Shown piece after piece: positions 1-9,607 of a stretch of 64,000 bases of DNA. Under the pieces are notes generated by a model, which saw nothing but the letters and a program-made list of their open reading frames with translations, did not search any database and had not been told where the DNA came from. How positions within the stretch are numbered: position 1 is the first letter of the stretch; each line of letters opens with the position of its first letter. Source of the stretch: Alphaproteobacteria bacterium (lineage in GTDB: Bacteria > Pseudomonadota > Alphaproteobacteria > Reyranellales > Reyranellaceae); assembly GCA_017307275.1 (NCBI GenBank), contig JAFKFK010000034.1:1-64000 (forward strand), read 5' to 3'. The translations under genes and the position numbers were made by a program.

Positions 1-200
1 CCGCCACTGGCGACAACGTCGCGAACCTGCTTCAGCGCCTGCTCCAGCAGCGGAACGGTCTTGGTCAGATCGATGATATGGACCCCGTTGCGCACCCCGA
101 ACAGGTACGGCTTCATCTTGGGGTTCCAGCGGCGCGTGTGATGGCCGAAGTGGACGCCGGCTTCGAGCAGCTGGCGCATCGTAAACATCGGCATGGTCAT
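1..200 (-). CDS. rpsB: 30S ribosomal protein S2 (N-terminal part, cut by window edge)
   Basis: The reverse strand encodes about 66 residues that match the start of ribosomal protein S2: a short leader, then [30 protein letters not shown] and [17 protein letters not shown]2 binds the head of the 30S subunit late in assembly and is needed for mRNA binding. The ATG at 200 is chosen because AAAAGGAGAA lies seven bases before it; a second ATG at 194 is further from that site. The rest of the gene, and probably tsf, lies outside the window. It follows the DUF72 gene on the same strand after a 160-bp gap that probably holds its own promoter. Confidence 0.95.
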   Translation of the reverse strand, partial: MTMPMFTMRQLLEAGVHFGHHTRRWNPKMKPYLFGVRNGVHIIDLTKTVPLLEQALKQVRDVVASG

Positions 201-311
201 GCCGTTCTCCTTTTCCGGTTGAGCCTCCGCGGGCGTCGTCCATTTCTGGACACCGGAGCGAGCGCCGGGATGTCTCCCCGTCGACCGCAAACCCGCGTGC
301 GAAGTGGCGCG

Positions 312-340
312 TTTCTAGTGGTTTGTGCTGCCAAATGCAA
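312..340 (-). promoter_or_regulatory. candidate sigma-70 promoter of rpsB
   Basis: On the reverse strand TTGCAT (335-340) and TAGAAA (312-317) are separated by 17 bp, about 110 bp before the rpsB start. The match to the -35/-10 consensus is partial. The remaining leader (201-311) is GC-rich with small inverted repeats and could hold the autoregulatory S2 leader structure known in other bacteria, but I could not fit a defined family. Confidence 0.35.
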
Positions 341-360
341 GCGCCAGTCGAATCAATGGC

Positions 361-1374
361 TTAGGCGATGATCTGAGCGATCTCCTCAGCCAGCTTGAGC
401 AGCGAAAGGGGCGCACTCCCCTCGGCCTTGTTGTTGGCCGTGATCCAGACCTTGCGGCCCGCCTTGAAAGCCGCAGCCGCCATGCGAGCCAGGATCCGGC
501 GGGTTTCGCCATCCTCGTCGACCAACTTGTCGAATGGCTCGTAGCGCTGCTTGGCGGCTTGGTAGAGGAACCCACGGTGCAAGTTCCAGCGCACCACGAG
601 ATCGCCCGGCGTATCCCCGTCCAGGGCCTTGAGAGCGGCTTCCTGGCGTTCGACCTCGGGCATACGGTCATGCAGGCCGACGCAGTAGCGCACCCCTGCC
701 CGGCCGAGCATACGCATCAGCCGCGGCGTCAGCAGCTCCGGATTTCGCAGTTCCAGAGCGTAAATTGGACGCTGCTTCCCTAGCTCCTGCGGAAGAGCCG
801 CAAAGAAAGCCTCCAGCCGCTCCACGATCAAGGAGGCGTCCTCGACCAGTCCACGCGGCAACGGCGAGACCTGGAACACCAAAGGCCCCGCCTTGCCCTT
901 CAGCCCTTCGAGGCAAGGAAGGACGAACTCTCGCGCCGCAATGGCGGCATCGAGGAAATGCGGGTTGGCGACCTTGCCCCTGCCCTCCTCGTCGCGCATC
1001 ACCGCATCGCAGACGATCGCCGGCGCCTTGACCACAAAGCTGAAATGCTCGGGCACCTGGCTGGCATAGCGTGCGTAATCGACAGCCGAGATCGGCGCGT
1101 AGAACGTGCGATCGAGACTGACGGTCCGGAGCAGCGGGATCTCGCCATAGGCCGCAAGCCCCTTGCGGCTGAGCGTCACCTGCGGATGAACGCCGTCGTA
1201 GACCAGGCCGCGCCACCCCGGAAAGAACCACGAGGAGGTGCCCAGCCGAATGTCGGTCGGCAGCACAGGCGCCTGTAGCAGCGGCGAATCCATCGCCGGC
1301 CGGACATCACCGGCCGTAGCCTTGCGCCGTACGGGCGGCGCAGAAGTCTCGAAGAGGCCGGGCTGGCGGCTCAA
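361..1374 (-). CDS. DUF72 (YecE-like) domain protein
   Basis: 337 residues. After an unordered N-terminal stretch of about 40 residues the typical DUF72 opening LGTSSWFFPGWRG appears, followed by family motifs such as SLDRTFYAPIS, FSFVVKAPAIV, LVFQVSPL, YALELRNPELL, YCVGLHDRMP and, near the C terminus, WITANNKAEGSAP. DUF72 proteins adopt a TIM-barrel fold; their biochemical role is unknown. The start codon at 1374 overlaps the dnaE stop by four bases, so the gene is translationally coupled to dnaE and probably co-transcribed. No signal peptide or membrane segment is visible, so it is probably cytoplasmic. Confidence 0.85.
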   Translation of the reverse strand: MSRQPGLFETSAPPVRRKATAGDVRPAMDSPLLQAPVLPTDIRLGTSSWFFPGWRGLVYDGVHPQVTLSRKGLAAYGEIPLLRTVSLDRTFYAPISAVDYARYASQVPEHFSFVVKAPAIVCDAVMRDEEGRGKVANPHFLDAAIAAREFVLPCLEGLKGKAGPLVFQVSPLPRGLVEDASLIVERLEAFFAALPQELGKQRPIYALELRNPELLTPRLMRMLGRAGVRYCVGLHDRMPEVERQEAALKALDGDTPGDLVVRWNLHRGFLYQAAKQRYEPFDKLVDEDGETRRILARMAAAAFKAGRKVWITANNKAEGSAPLSLLKLAEEIAQIIA

Positions 1375-4300
1375 ATCTCCTCCACCTGCGCAATCCCCGG
1401 CAGGCTGCCGATGACGTCGCGCAGGCCGCCTGCGATCGAATACGTGCCGGGCAAGGTGACTTCCGCCTCGGACTCATCGTTCATCGGCACGACAAGAGTC
1501 ACGCGCCCACGGCCACGCTTGCCGTCGAGCGCCTTGCGCAGCGCCTCCAACGCCACCGGATCAGAGATCACGATTCGCAAGCCCGCCGCGGCGTTCGCAA
1601 CGGCATCGTCCAGCTTCTCGACTGTCTGCGCCGTCAGCTTCACCTGCTCGCCGTCGAGCCGCCCATCAGCCGAGATCAACACCGCTTGCCCCGCTTCGAG
1701 GAGGTTGCGCTTGCTGCCCAACAGTTCGCTGAAGACGGTCAACTCGAAGGCGCCGGACTGATCGGAGCACTGAACGAAGGCAAAGCGATTGCCCTTGGCC
1801 GAGGTGCGCTCCATGCGATCGATCACGGTGCCCGCCAGCTTGATCCGGCCCGGCGTACCGCGCGCCAGCAACGCTGGCAGGTCGGCCGCACGACAGACAC
1901 CCAGCCGTTGCAGGCTGCGCTCATACGCGGCCAGTGGATGGGAAGAGAGATAGAAGCCGATCGCCGAGAACTCTTGCTGAAGCCGCGCCATCGGCGCCCA
2001 GTCCGGCACCTTCGGCAACTGAGGCCGGCGCTGGGCCGTGTCGTCGCCGAACAGGCTGTTCTGGTCGCTGCCGCGCGACTCATGCGTTGCCTGGGAATGG
2101 CGCGTCAGCGCCTCGACAGCGGCAAAGGTTTGCGCCCGATTCTTGTTCAACGTGTCGAAGGCGCCGGCTCGAACCAGGCTCTCGACCAGGCGCTTGTTGA
2201 TCACGCGCTGGTCCAGCCGTTCGGCAAAGTCGAACAGATCCTTGAAGGGGCCGTTCTCGACGCGCTCCTCGGTGAGCCGGCTCATGGCTTCGCGGCCCAC
2301 GCCCTTGATGGCTGCGAGCGCATAACGGATCGCCTTCTTGCCATTGGCGTCCCGCTCCACCGTGAACTCGGCAGAGGACCGGTTGACGTCGGGCGGCAGG
2401 AGCTCGACGCCGATCTTCTCGAGGTCGCGCCGGTAGCCGTTCAGCTTTTCGACGTTGCCCATATCGAGCGTCATGGTCGCGGCGAAGAACTCGACTGGAT
2501 GGTTGGCCTTGAGATAGGCCGTCTGGTAGCAGACCAGCGCATAGGCGGCGGCGTGGCTCTTGTTGAAGCCGTAGCCTGCGAACTTGTCGACCTGGTCGAA
2601 GATCGACGAAGCCTTGTCCTTCTTGACGCCGTTCTTCTCTGCACCCTCGACGAAGCTCGCGCGCTGCGCGTCCATCTCCGCCTGGATCTTCTTACCCATG
2701 GCGCGGCGCAGCAGGTCGGCGCCGCCGAGCGTATAGCCGCTCAGCACCTGCGCGATCTGCATGACCTGCTCCTGGTAGATCATGATGCCGTAGGTTTCCT
2801 TCAGGATTCCTTCCAGCAGCGGATGCAGGTAGTCGGGCTCCTCCTCGCCGTGCTTGCGCTTGATGTAGCTCGGAATGTTTTCCATCGGACCGGGCCGATA
2901 GAGCGCCACCACGGCGATGATGTCCTCGAAGCGGTCCGGCTTCATCTTGCGCAGGACATCGCGCATGCCGTTGCCTTCAAGCTGGAACACGCCGGAGCCA
3001 TCACCCCGGGCCAGCAACTCGAAACTCTTACGATCGTCGAGCGGCAACTTGGCGATGTTGATCTTGTCGCGACCAATGAAGTCGCAGGCCTTCTCGATCA
3101 CCGTCAGCGTCTTGAGGCCGAGAAAGTCGAACTTCACGAGCCCCGCCGTCTCGACCCACTTCATGTTGAACTGGGTGGCTGGCAGCGACTCCTTGCTGTC
3201 GGCATCGCGATAAAGCGGCACCAGCGTGTCGAGTGGCCTGTCGCCGATCACGACACCGGCGGCATGAGTAGATGCATTGCGGTAGAGGCCTTCGAGCTGT
3301 AGCGCGAGGTCGATGAGACGCTTGATCTCCTCCTCTGCCGAATACTGCTCCTTGAGGAGCTGCTCGGTCTCCAGCGCCTTCGCCAACGTCACTGGATTGG
3401 CGGGATTGTTGGGCACCAGTTTGCAGATGCGGTCGACCTGCCCATAAGGCATGCCCAGCACGCGACCGACGTCGCGCAGCACGGCGCGTGCCTGAAGCTT
3501 GCCGAAGGTGATGATGGCGGCCACGCGGTCGTGACCGTATTCGTCGCGCACGTAGCGGATCACCCGGTCGCGCTTGTCCTGGCAGAAGTCGATATCGAAG
3601 TCCGGCATCGACACGCGTTCCGGGTTCAGGAAGCGCTCGAACAGCAGCCCCCATCGTAACGGATCGAGATCGGTGATCTTGAGCGACCAGGCGACGAGCG
3701 AACCCGCACCGGAGCCACGGCCGGGACCAACGGGCACACCGTTGTCCTTCGCCCACTGGATGAAGTCGGCAACGATCAGGAAGTAACCGGCGAACCCCAT
3801 CTTCTCGATCATGTCGAGTTCGTAGGTCAGCCGTTCCGTGTAGCGCTCGAAAGTGACGTTCTCCGCCAACCGGCCGAGCTGCTTCAGTTCGTCGAGGCCG
3901 CCCTTTGCCAGGTCACGCAACGCCTCGCCTTCCGACCGGCCCTTGAGCTTGGTGTAGCTGGGCAGGATCGGTTTGCGCGGCGTCGGCATGTAGGCGCAGC
4001 GTTGAGCGATTACGAGAGTGTTGTCGCAGGCTTCCGGCAGATCGGAGAAAAGCTCGCGCATGGCGGCAGCCGGCTTGAAGTAGTGCTCCGGTGTCAGCCT
4101 GCGGCGGTTCGGATCCTCGATATGAGCGCCCTGCTCGATGCAGAGCAGCACGTCGTGGGCCTCGTACATCGAGGCCTTGGGAAAATGGACATCGTTGGTC
4201 GCAACCAAAGGCAGGCTGCGCTCGTACGCGAGATCCACCAATGGGTCCTCGATGCGGCGCTCGATCTCCTCGCCGTGCCGCTGCAGCTCCAGATAGAGCC

Positions 4301-4817
4301 GGCCGTCGAAGAGCTTCTGCAACCGCTCCAACATGTGAGTTGCAGCCGGGGTCTGCCCGGCCGCGAGCAGTCGGCCGATGCCGCTGCCGACGCTGCCCGT
4401 TACCGCCAGGAGGCCTTCGGTTTCCCCTTCGAGATCCGCCAGATGAAGGCCCGAGACCGAGCCGACCTTGAATTCGAGGTGGGCGCGGCTCACCAGCCGC
4501 ATCAGGTTGAGATAGCCCTGCTCGTTCTGGACCAGGAGTGTCAGCCAGTCGATCGCGAGCAGCTTGCTCGCCGTCGCGATGCCGCCCTCCTCCTCGCGGC
4601 GGATGCCGAGGTCGCACCCGATGATCGGCTGGATGCCCGCCTTGGAGGCGTACTGCGAAAACTCGAGAGCGCCGAAGAGGTTATTGCGGTCCGTGACCGC
4701 GACGGCCGGCATGGTCTCCGCCTTGGCGAGAGACACGATGGTGTCGACCTTGTTCGCACCTTCGGTGAGCGAATAGGCGGAACGGACTTTGAGATGGATG
4801 AAATCGGCGATGGCCAC
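1371..4817 (-). CDS. dnaE: DNA polymerase III alpha subunit
   Basis: 1148 residues, the usual size of a DnaE1 replicase. Domains in order: PHP domain (about 6-230), polymerase palm with PGRGSGAGS near 365 and the catalytic PDFDIDF motif near 404-410, fingers and thumb (YRPGPMENIPSY, MIYQEQVMQIAQ), helix-hairpin-helix region, and an OB fold near 990-1065 (IKLAGTVIDRMERTSAKGN). It is the catalytic subunit of the replicative polymerase. The PHP metal-binding motifs are degenerate: the first reads K-V-R where active PHP domains have H-x-H, and the second reads TDR where they have TDH, so this domain is unlikely to be a nuclease and proofreading must come from a separate epsilon subunit. It lies downstream of the lol genes and is coupled to DUF72. 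Confidence 0.97.
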   Translation of the reverse strand: MAIADFIHLKVRSAYSLTEGANKVDTIVSLAKAETMPAVAVTDRNNLFGALEFSQYASKAGIQPIIGCDLGIRREEEGGIATASKLLAIDWLTLLVQNEQGYLNLMRLVSRAHLEFKVGSVSGLHLADLEGETEGLLAVTGSVGSGIGRLLAAGQTPAATHMLERLQKLFDGRLYLELQRHGEEIERRIEDPLVDLAYERSLPLVATNDVHFPKASMYEAHDVLLCIEQGAHIEDPNRRRLTPEHYFKPAAAMRELFSDLPEACDNTLVIAQRCAYMPTPRKPILPSYTKLKGRSEGEALRDLAKGGLDELKQLGRLAENVTFERYTERLTYELDMIEKMGFAGYFLIVADFIQWAKDNGVPVGPGRGSGAGSLVAWSLKITDLDPLRWGLLFERFLNPERVSMPDFDIDFCQDKRDRVIRYVRDEYGHDRVAAIITFGKLQARAVLRDVGRVLGMPYGQVDRICKLVPNNPANPVTLAKALETEQLLKEQYSAEEEIKRLIDLALQLEGLYRNASTHAAGVVIGDRPLDTLVPLYRDADSKESLPATQFNMKWVETAGLVKFDFLGLKTLTVIEKACDFIGRDKINIAKLPLDDRKSFELLARGDGSGVFQLEGNGMRDVLRKMKPDRFEDIIAVVALYRPGPMENIPSYIKRKHGEEEPDYLHPLLEGILKETYGIMIYQEQVMQIAQVLSGYTLGGADLLRRAMGKKIQAEMDAQRASFVEGAEKNGVKKDKASSIFDQVDKFAGYGFNKSHAAAYALVCYQTAYLKANHPVEFFAATMTLDMGNVEKLNGYRRDLEKIGVELLPPDVNRSSAEFTVERDANGKKAIRYALAAIKGVGREAMSRLTEERVENGPFKDLFDFAERLDQRVINKRLVESLVRAGAFDTLNKNRAQTFAAVEALTRHSQATHESRGSDQNSLFGDDTAQRRPQLPKVPDWAPMARLQQEFSAIGFYLSSHPLAAYERSLQRLGVCRAADLPALLARGTPGRIKLAGTVIDRMERTSAKGNRFAFVQCSDQSGAFELTVFSELLGSKRNLLEAGQAVLISADGRLDGEQVKLTAQTVEKLDDAVANAAAGLRIVISDPVALEALRKALDGKRGRGRVTLVVPMNDESEAEVTLPGTYSIAGGLRDVIGSLPGIAQVEEI

Positions 4818-4848
4818 CCGCCATCATCGCCTTCAATCCTGTGGAAAG

Positions 4849-5532
4849 TTAGGCGCTCAGCACGCCATCTTTGAGCACGACCGTGCGATCCATACGCGCG
4901 GCCAGCTCCGGATTGTGCGTGGCAATCAGCGCCGCCATGCCGGTCTCGCGTGCCAGGGCAAGAAGCTGCCGGAACACCGTGTCGGATGTCGTGGAGTCGA
5001 GGTTGCCGGTCGGTTCGTCGGCCAGAAGGACGCGGGGCGCATTGGCAACGGCACGTGCAATCGCCACGCGCTGCTGCTCGCCGCCCGAGAGGCGGCCCGG
5101 CCGATGATCCAGACGGTCCGCGAGCTGCACCATCGACAGGAGGTCGGTGGCGCGCTTGCGGGCCTCGTTTCGGGGGACCCCAGCCAGCATCTGCGGCAGC
5201 ATCACGTTCTCGACCGCCGAAAACTCCGGCAGCAGGTGATGGTATTGATAGACGAAGCCCAGGAACTGCCGGCGCGACGCCGTGCGTTCCTTGTCGGCAA
5301 GCTTGCCGGCCGGCTTGCCGTCGACCATGACTTCGCCCTCGTCCGGTCGCTCCAGCAGGCCCGCAATGTGCAGCATGGTCGATTTCCCGCTGCCGGACTG
5401 GCCGACCAGAGCGACGATCTCGCCAGGCTTCAGTTCGAGGGATACCCCGCGCAGCACGTCGAGGCGCCGGTCGCCCTGAATGAAAGTCCGCCGGATGCCC
5501 TGCAGGGCGAGCGGAACTGCGGGATCATTCAT
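4849..5532 (-). CDS. lolD: lipoprotein-releasing ABC transporter ATPase LolD
   Basis: 227 residues, a complete small ABC ATPase. Walker [10 protein letters not shown] lies near 42-50, the signature [14 protein letters not shown] and Walker [13 protein letters not shown] near 145-172, and the H-loop ATHNPELA near 205. LolD powers release of outer-membrane lipoproteins from the inner membrane to the LolA chaperone. The ATG at 5532 overlaps the end of the upstream permease by eight bases, so it is translated from the same message as the two LolC/LolE-type permeases. Homologous MacB-type ATPases are an alternative, but the neighbours argue for LolD. Confidence 0.93.
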   Translation of the reverse strand: MNDPAVPLALQGIRRTFIQGDRRLDVLRGVSLELKPGEIVALVGQSGSGKSTMLHIAGLLERPDEGEVMVDGKPAGKLADKERTASRRQFLGFVYQYHHLLPEFSAVENVMLPQMLAGVPRNEARKRATDLLSMVQLADRLDHRPGRLSGGEQQRVAIARAVANAPRVLLADEPTGNLDSTTSDTVFRQLLALARETGMAALIATHNPELAARMDRTVVLKDGVLSA

Positions 5533-6784
5533 GACGCAATCCTTCGACCGGTTCGATCCTCGTGCTCCGCCAGGCCGGATAGGCCGCCGCGATCAATGAC
5601 AGCAGGATCGCCACGGTGACGATCGATACCACTTCGACGGCCTGCACGCGCACGGGCATTGAGGTGATGAAATCGACTTCGGCGCCGCCGCTGCCCGCTG
5701 CACCCGTGATCGTCGAAAGCAGGCGGCCGATAGAGGGCATGTTGGCGCAAACCAGGAGCCCCAGCCCCGTTCCAATTGCCGTACCGGCCAATCCCACCGC
5801 CGCGGCAGCCATGAAGAAGGCACGGACGATCGTCCGGGGCGTTGCCCCCATCGTGCGCAGGATCGCGATGCTGCCGCGCTTGACCCGCACCAGCATGGTG
5901 AAGCTCGCCACGACGTTCATCGCCGCCACGACGACTATCAGGGTCAGGATGATGAACATCATCACGCGCTCGACCTGCAAGGCCCCGACGAAGCGGGCAT
6001 TGAGGCCCAGCCAATGGGAAATGCGGAGATCGTCGCGGCCGAGAGACTGACGCAGCTCCTGCGCCAGTCGCGGCGCTGCGGCCGGATCGGCCAGGAAGAC
6101 GTCGATCGAGCTCACGGTCTCAGGACCGTATTCGAGATCCTCCTGAAGCATGGCCAGCGGCATGAAGATCAGCGCGCTGTCGAATTCGTAACGACGGGTC
6201 AGGAAAGTCGCCAGGACCTCGTAGTCCGTATAGCGCGGCGCGATCGTGCCGTTCTCGTTCAGGCGATGGGTCACGACCGTCAGCATCTCGCCGACCCTGA
6301 GCATCAACGACTGGCGCAGCCGCTCGCCGACCACGACACCGGGCTTGTTGCCGAAGTCGTCCAGATTGCCCTGGATGATGTTCCCCGACACGATCTCGCG
6401 ATTGAGCAGGTCTTCCCGGGGCACGCCGCGCAACGACGCGCCGCGCGTCTGGCCGTGAACGCTCACCAGCGCCTGCCTCTCGAGCGTCGGACGGACCGCC
6501 GTGACGCCCGGCAAAGCCTGAAGCTTGGCCAGGAGGTCCGGTGTGGCCTTCAGCATGCCCTCGCGCGCGGTGACGACGATATGGCCGTTCATGCCGATGA
6601 TCCGGCCCAGGAGCTGCTCGCGAAAGCCACCCATAACGGAAAGGACGACGATCAGCGTCGCCACGCCCAGCGCAACACCGATCAGCGAAAAGATCGCGAT
6701 GAACGAGACGAAGCCTTCGCGCTGGCGCGTCGCGAGGTAGCGCCAGGCCAGCCAGCGTTCGACGGCAGCCGCCCGATCACTCAC
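5525..6784 (-). CDS. LolC/LolE family lipoprotein-releasing permease (second copy)
   Basis: 419 residues from a GTG start at 6784. The reading frame stays open about 220 bp further upstream, but that stretch overlaps the neighbouring permease and encodes low-complexity sequence; AAGGA eight bases before the GTG and an eight-base overlap with the preceding stop support the GTG. One membrane helix near 24-46 ([20 protein letters not shown]), a periplasmic MacB_PCD-like domain, and three helices in the last 160 residues form the FtsX-like permease. It begins [10 protein letters not shown], like its upstream partner (VERLIAFRYL). It probably pairs with the upstream permease and LolD. LolE-like is an inference from position; the sequence alone does not decide LolC versus LolE. 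Confidence 0.88.
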   Translation of the reverse strand: MSDRAAAVERWLAWRYLATRQREGFVSFIAIFSLIGVALGVATLIVVLSVMGGFREQLLGRIIGMNGHIVVTAREGMLKATPDLLAKLQALPGVTAVRPTLERQALVSVHGQTRGASLRGVPREDLLNREIVSGNIIQGNLDDFGNKPGVVVGERLRQSLMLRVGEMLTVVTHRLNENGTIAPRYTDYEVLATFLTRRYEFDSALIFMPLAMLQEDLEYGPETVSSIDVFLADPAAAPRLAQELRQSLGRDDLRISHWLGLNARFVGALQVERVMMFIILTLIVVVAAMNVVASFTMLVRVKRGSIAILRTMGATPRTIVRAFFMAAAAVGLAGTAIGTGLGLLVCANMPSIGRLLSTITGAAGSGGAEVDFITSMPVRVQAVEVVSIVTVAILLSLIAAAYPAWRSTRIEPVEGLRHE

Positions 6785-8093
6785 GGCGCAATCCTTCGAC
6801 AGGATCGAGCCGCGCCGCACGGGCTGCCGGATAGAGCGAGGCGAGCAAGGCGAAGACCAGGGCCATCGCCGCAATAACCGCCACTTCCCCCCATTCGATC
6901 CGCGATGGCATTTCGGCCAGCAGATAGAGCGTCTCGTCGAACAGGACGATGTCGAAGGTGCGTTGCAGCCACTGGCGCAGCGCTTCGATGTTGCGGGCGA
7001 AGGCAAGCCCCAGGACGACGCCCAGGATCGTGCCGATCCCGCCGATGGCCAGGCCGTCGAGCAGGAAGATCCTCAGGATGGCGGCCCTGCTCGCGCCCAT
7101 CGTGCGCAGGATGGCAATGTCCGCCGTCTTGGTACGCACGAGCATGACCAGGCTGGAAACGATGTTGAAGGCCGCCACCAGCACGATCAGCGTCAAGACC
7201 AGGAACATCACGTTCGTCTGCGCCTGGATGGCGGCGAAGAAGCCGATATTGGCCTGCAGCCAGTCGAACACCCAGCCCTGCGACCCGAGGACTGTCGAGA
7301 CCTGCCGGCGCGTCTGCGGCACCGACGCCCCGTCAGCCACGAAGATCTCGATGCCTGTCACATCCGCCCCGAGATTGAGCAATCGTTGAGCCTCGGCAAG
7401 CGGTGCATAGACGAAATTGGCATCGTAGTCGTACATGCCCGTGCAGAAGATCGCTGCCACCTCGGCCGAAACCGAGCGCGGCATCACGCCGAGCGGCGTG
7501 GCAATCGACACCGGCGACACGAGTTGCAGCCGGTCCCCTACTTTGACGCCCATGAGATCGGCCAGCCGCCGGCCGATGGCGACCGTAAAGTCGTCGTCGC
7601 CAAAGTTCTTGAGGCTGCCCCAGTCGATGGGCTTGTCGTCTTCACCTCGACAGAGACCCCGCTGGCGGCTTTGGACATCAGGCGGCCCTTCGATGGCGGC
7701 GGCAACTGGCAGACGGTTACGCAGGTCCTGGGCCGTCATGCCGCGCAAGACGACGCCGCGCACGCGGTCGCCGGCAACGGCCATGAGCTGGCCCTCGACC
7801 GAAGGTGCTGCCGTCACGACGCCCGGCACCTCGGCCAGACGCTTCAGCAGATCGGGCGTGGCTTCGATGGCGCCGCGGTTGCCCTGTACGCCGAGTTGAC
7901 CGCTGATGCTCGACATCTGGCGCAGCATCTCGACGCGGAAGCCGTTCATCACGGCCATGACGACGATCAAAGTACCGACGCCCAGAGTGATGCCGATCAA
8001 CGAGAATCCGGCGATCACCGAGATGAAGCCCTCGTCGCGGCGGGCTCGCAGATAGCGGAAGGCGATCAGGCGCTCGACGGCAGCAAAGGCCAT
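6777..8093 (-). CDS. LolC/LolE family lipoprotein-releasing permease (first copy)
   Basis: 438 residues, same architecture as the next gene: N-terminal helix (FISVIAGFSLIGITLGVGTLIVV), a periplasmic domain of about 230 residues, then three C-terminal helices with the FtsX-type [17 protein letters not shown] loop. The periplasmic part contains FCTGMYDYDANFVYAPL, a pattern typical of LolC/LolF. Compared with its neighbour it has an extra polar stretch of about 20 residues near 145-165 (QSRQRGLCRGEDDKPIDWG). AAGGGAG precedes the ATG at 8093, inside the end of proS. It is first in the lol trio and follows proS by 20 bp. Confidence 0.9.
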   Translation of the reverse strand: MAFAAVERLIAFRYLRARRDEGFISVIAGFSLIGITLGVGTLIVVMAVMNGFRVEMLRQMSSISGQLGVQGNRGAIEATPDLLKRLAEVPGVVTAAPSVEGQLMAVAGDRVRGVVLRGMTAQDLRNRLPVAAAIEGPPDVQSRQRGLCRGEDDKPIDWGSLKNFGDDDFTVAIGRRLADLMGVKVGDRLQLVSPVSIATPLGVMPRSVSAEVAAIFCTGMYDYDANFVYAPLAEAQRLLNLGADVTGIEIFVADGASVPQTRRQVSTVLGSQGWVFDWLQANIGFFAAIQAQTNVMFLVLTLIVLVAAFNIVSSLVMLVRTKTADIAILRTMGASRAAILRIFLLDGLAIGGIGTILGVVLGLAFARNIEALRQWLQRTFDIVLFDETLYLLAEMPSRIEWGEVAVIAAMALVFALLASLYPAARAARLDPVEGLRRE

Positions 8094-8113
8094 GGCGGCG
8101 CCCTGCTCCCTTC

Positions 8114-9439
8114 TCAGCCGAACTTTTCGATGAGCTGCGCGAGAGCCTGTTCGAGGGGCAGCTCCTCGCGGGCGCCGGTCTTGCGGTTCTTGAGCTCGAC
8201 CTTGCCCGCCGCCAGCCCCTTCGGGCCGATGATCACCTGCCAGGGGATGCCGATCAGGTCCATGTCGGCGAACTTGGCGCCCGGCCGCAGGTCGCGGTCG
8301 TCGTGCAGCGCCTCGACGCCCTTGGCCGCCAGTTCGTCATAGAGCTTCTGGCAGGCGCCACCGACCGCGCCATCGTCGGGCTTCAGGTTGACGATCGCCA
8401 CCTTGAACGGCGCCACTGACTCCGGCCAGACGATGCCGGCATCGTCGTGGCTCGCCTCGATAATGCCGCCGACCAGGCGCGACACGCCGATGCCGTAGGA
8501 ACCCATCTCGACAGTGACCTGCTCGCCGCCGGGGCCGGTCACCACGGCGTTCATCGGCTTGGAGTATTTGGTGCCGAAATAGAAGATGTGGCCGACCTCG
8601 ATGCCACGGGCCGCCAGGCGATCACCTTCGGCCAGCCCTTCGAAAGCCTTGGCATCGTGCATTTCGTCCGTAGCGGCATAGAGCGACGTCCACTCATTGA
8701 CGATCGACTGCAGGTCCGACGTGTAGTCGATCTTGCGGCTCAGGATATCCTTGTCGACCAGCCCCTTATGGCAGAACACGGCGCTTTCGCCGGTGTCGGC
8801 CAGGATGATGAACTCGTGGCTGAGATCGCCGCCGATCGGGCCGGTGTCGGCGCGCATCGGGATCGCCTTCAGTCCCATGCGGGCGAAGGTGCGCAGATAG
8901 GCGACGAACATCCTGTTGTAGGAGTGAACGGCGCCGGCCTTGTCGATGTCGAACGAGTAGTTGTCCTTCATCAAGAATTCTCGGCCGCGCATGACGCCGA
9001 AGCGTGGGCGCACCTCGTCCCGGAACTTCCATTGAATGTGATAGAGGTTCCTCGGCAGGTCGCGGTAGCTCTTCACCCCGTCGCGGAACAGGACGGTGAT
9101 CATCTCCTCGTTGGTCGGGCCATAGAGCATCTCGCGATCATGGCGATCCATGATGCGCAGCATCTCGGGGCCATAGGCGTCGTAGCGGCCGCTCTCCCGC
9201 CACAGGTCGGCCGACTGAATGGTCGGCATCAGCACTTCCTGGGCGCCGGCAGCATTCTGCTCTTCGCGCACAATGCGCTCGATGTTCCTCAACACCCGAA
9301 GGCCGAGCGGCAGCCAGGCGTAGATGCCGGCGCTGGTCTGACGAACAAGGCCGGCACGCAGCATCAGGCGGTGCGAGACGATCTGCGCTTCTGAGGGAGT
9401 TTCCTTCAGGGTCGGCAGAAAATACTGGCTCATCCGCAT
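8114..9439 (-). CDS. proS: prolyl-tRNA synthetase, short form
   Basis: 441 residues. The reading frame continues open for nearly 1 kb upstream opposite the purine permease gene, but homology begins at [24 protein letters not shown] eleven bases before the ATG at 9439 supports that start. Class II motifs are clear: [31 protein letters not shown], and motif 2 [19 protein letters not shown], then an anticodon-binding domain from about 340. The bacterial INS editing domain of about 180 residues is absent, as is usual in alphaproteobacteria; clearing of Ala-tRNA(Pro) must then rely on a separate YbaK/ProX-type protein not seen here. Charges tRNA-Pro in the cytoplasm. Confidence 0.96.
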   Translation of the reverse strand: MRMSQYFLPTLKETPSEAQIVSHRLMLRAGLVRQTSAGIYAWLPLGLRVLRNIERIVREEQNAAGAQEVLMPTIQSADLWRESGRYDAYGPEMLRIMDRHDREMLYGPTNEEMITVLFRDGVKSYRDLPRNLYHIQWKFRDEVRPRFGVMRGREFLMKDNYSFDIDKAGAVHSYNRMFVAYLRTFARMGLKAIPMRADTGPIGGDLSHEFIILADTGESAVFCHKGLVDKDILSRKIDYTSDLQSIVNEWTSLYAATDEMHDAKAFEGLAEGDRLAARGIEVGHIFYFGTKYSKPMNAVVTGPGGEQVTVEMGSYGIGVSRLVGGIIEASHDDAGIVWPESVAPFKVAIVNLKPDDGAVGGACQKLYDELAAKGVEALHDDRDLRPGAKFADMDLIGIPWQVIIGPKGLAAGKVELKNRKTGAREELPLEQALAQLIEKFG

Positions 9440-9607
9440 GCTGAATTGGTCCTTGCCGTCGTGGCTTTTTAAAGGTGGTCGGGGTGGCGGCGGACTGTAG
9501 GGAACGGCTTGGATAAAGGCAAACCAAGGCGCGCCGCCAGGTCTCCCTGGCTGGTTTTGCACAGGGCGATGCCCGCACACTGCAAGCAGCATCAGGGGGA
9601 GAACAGG

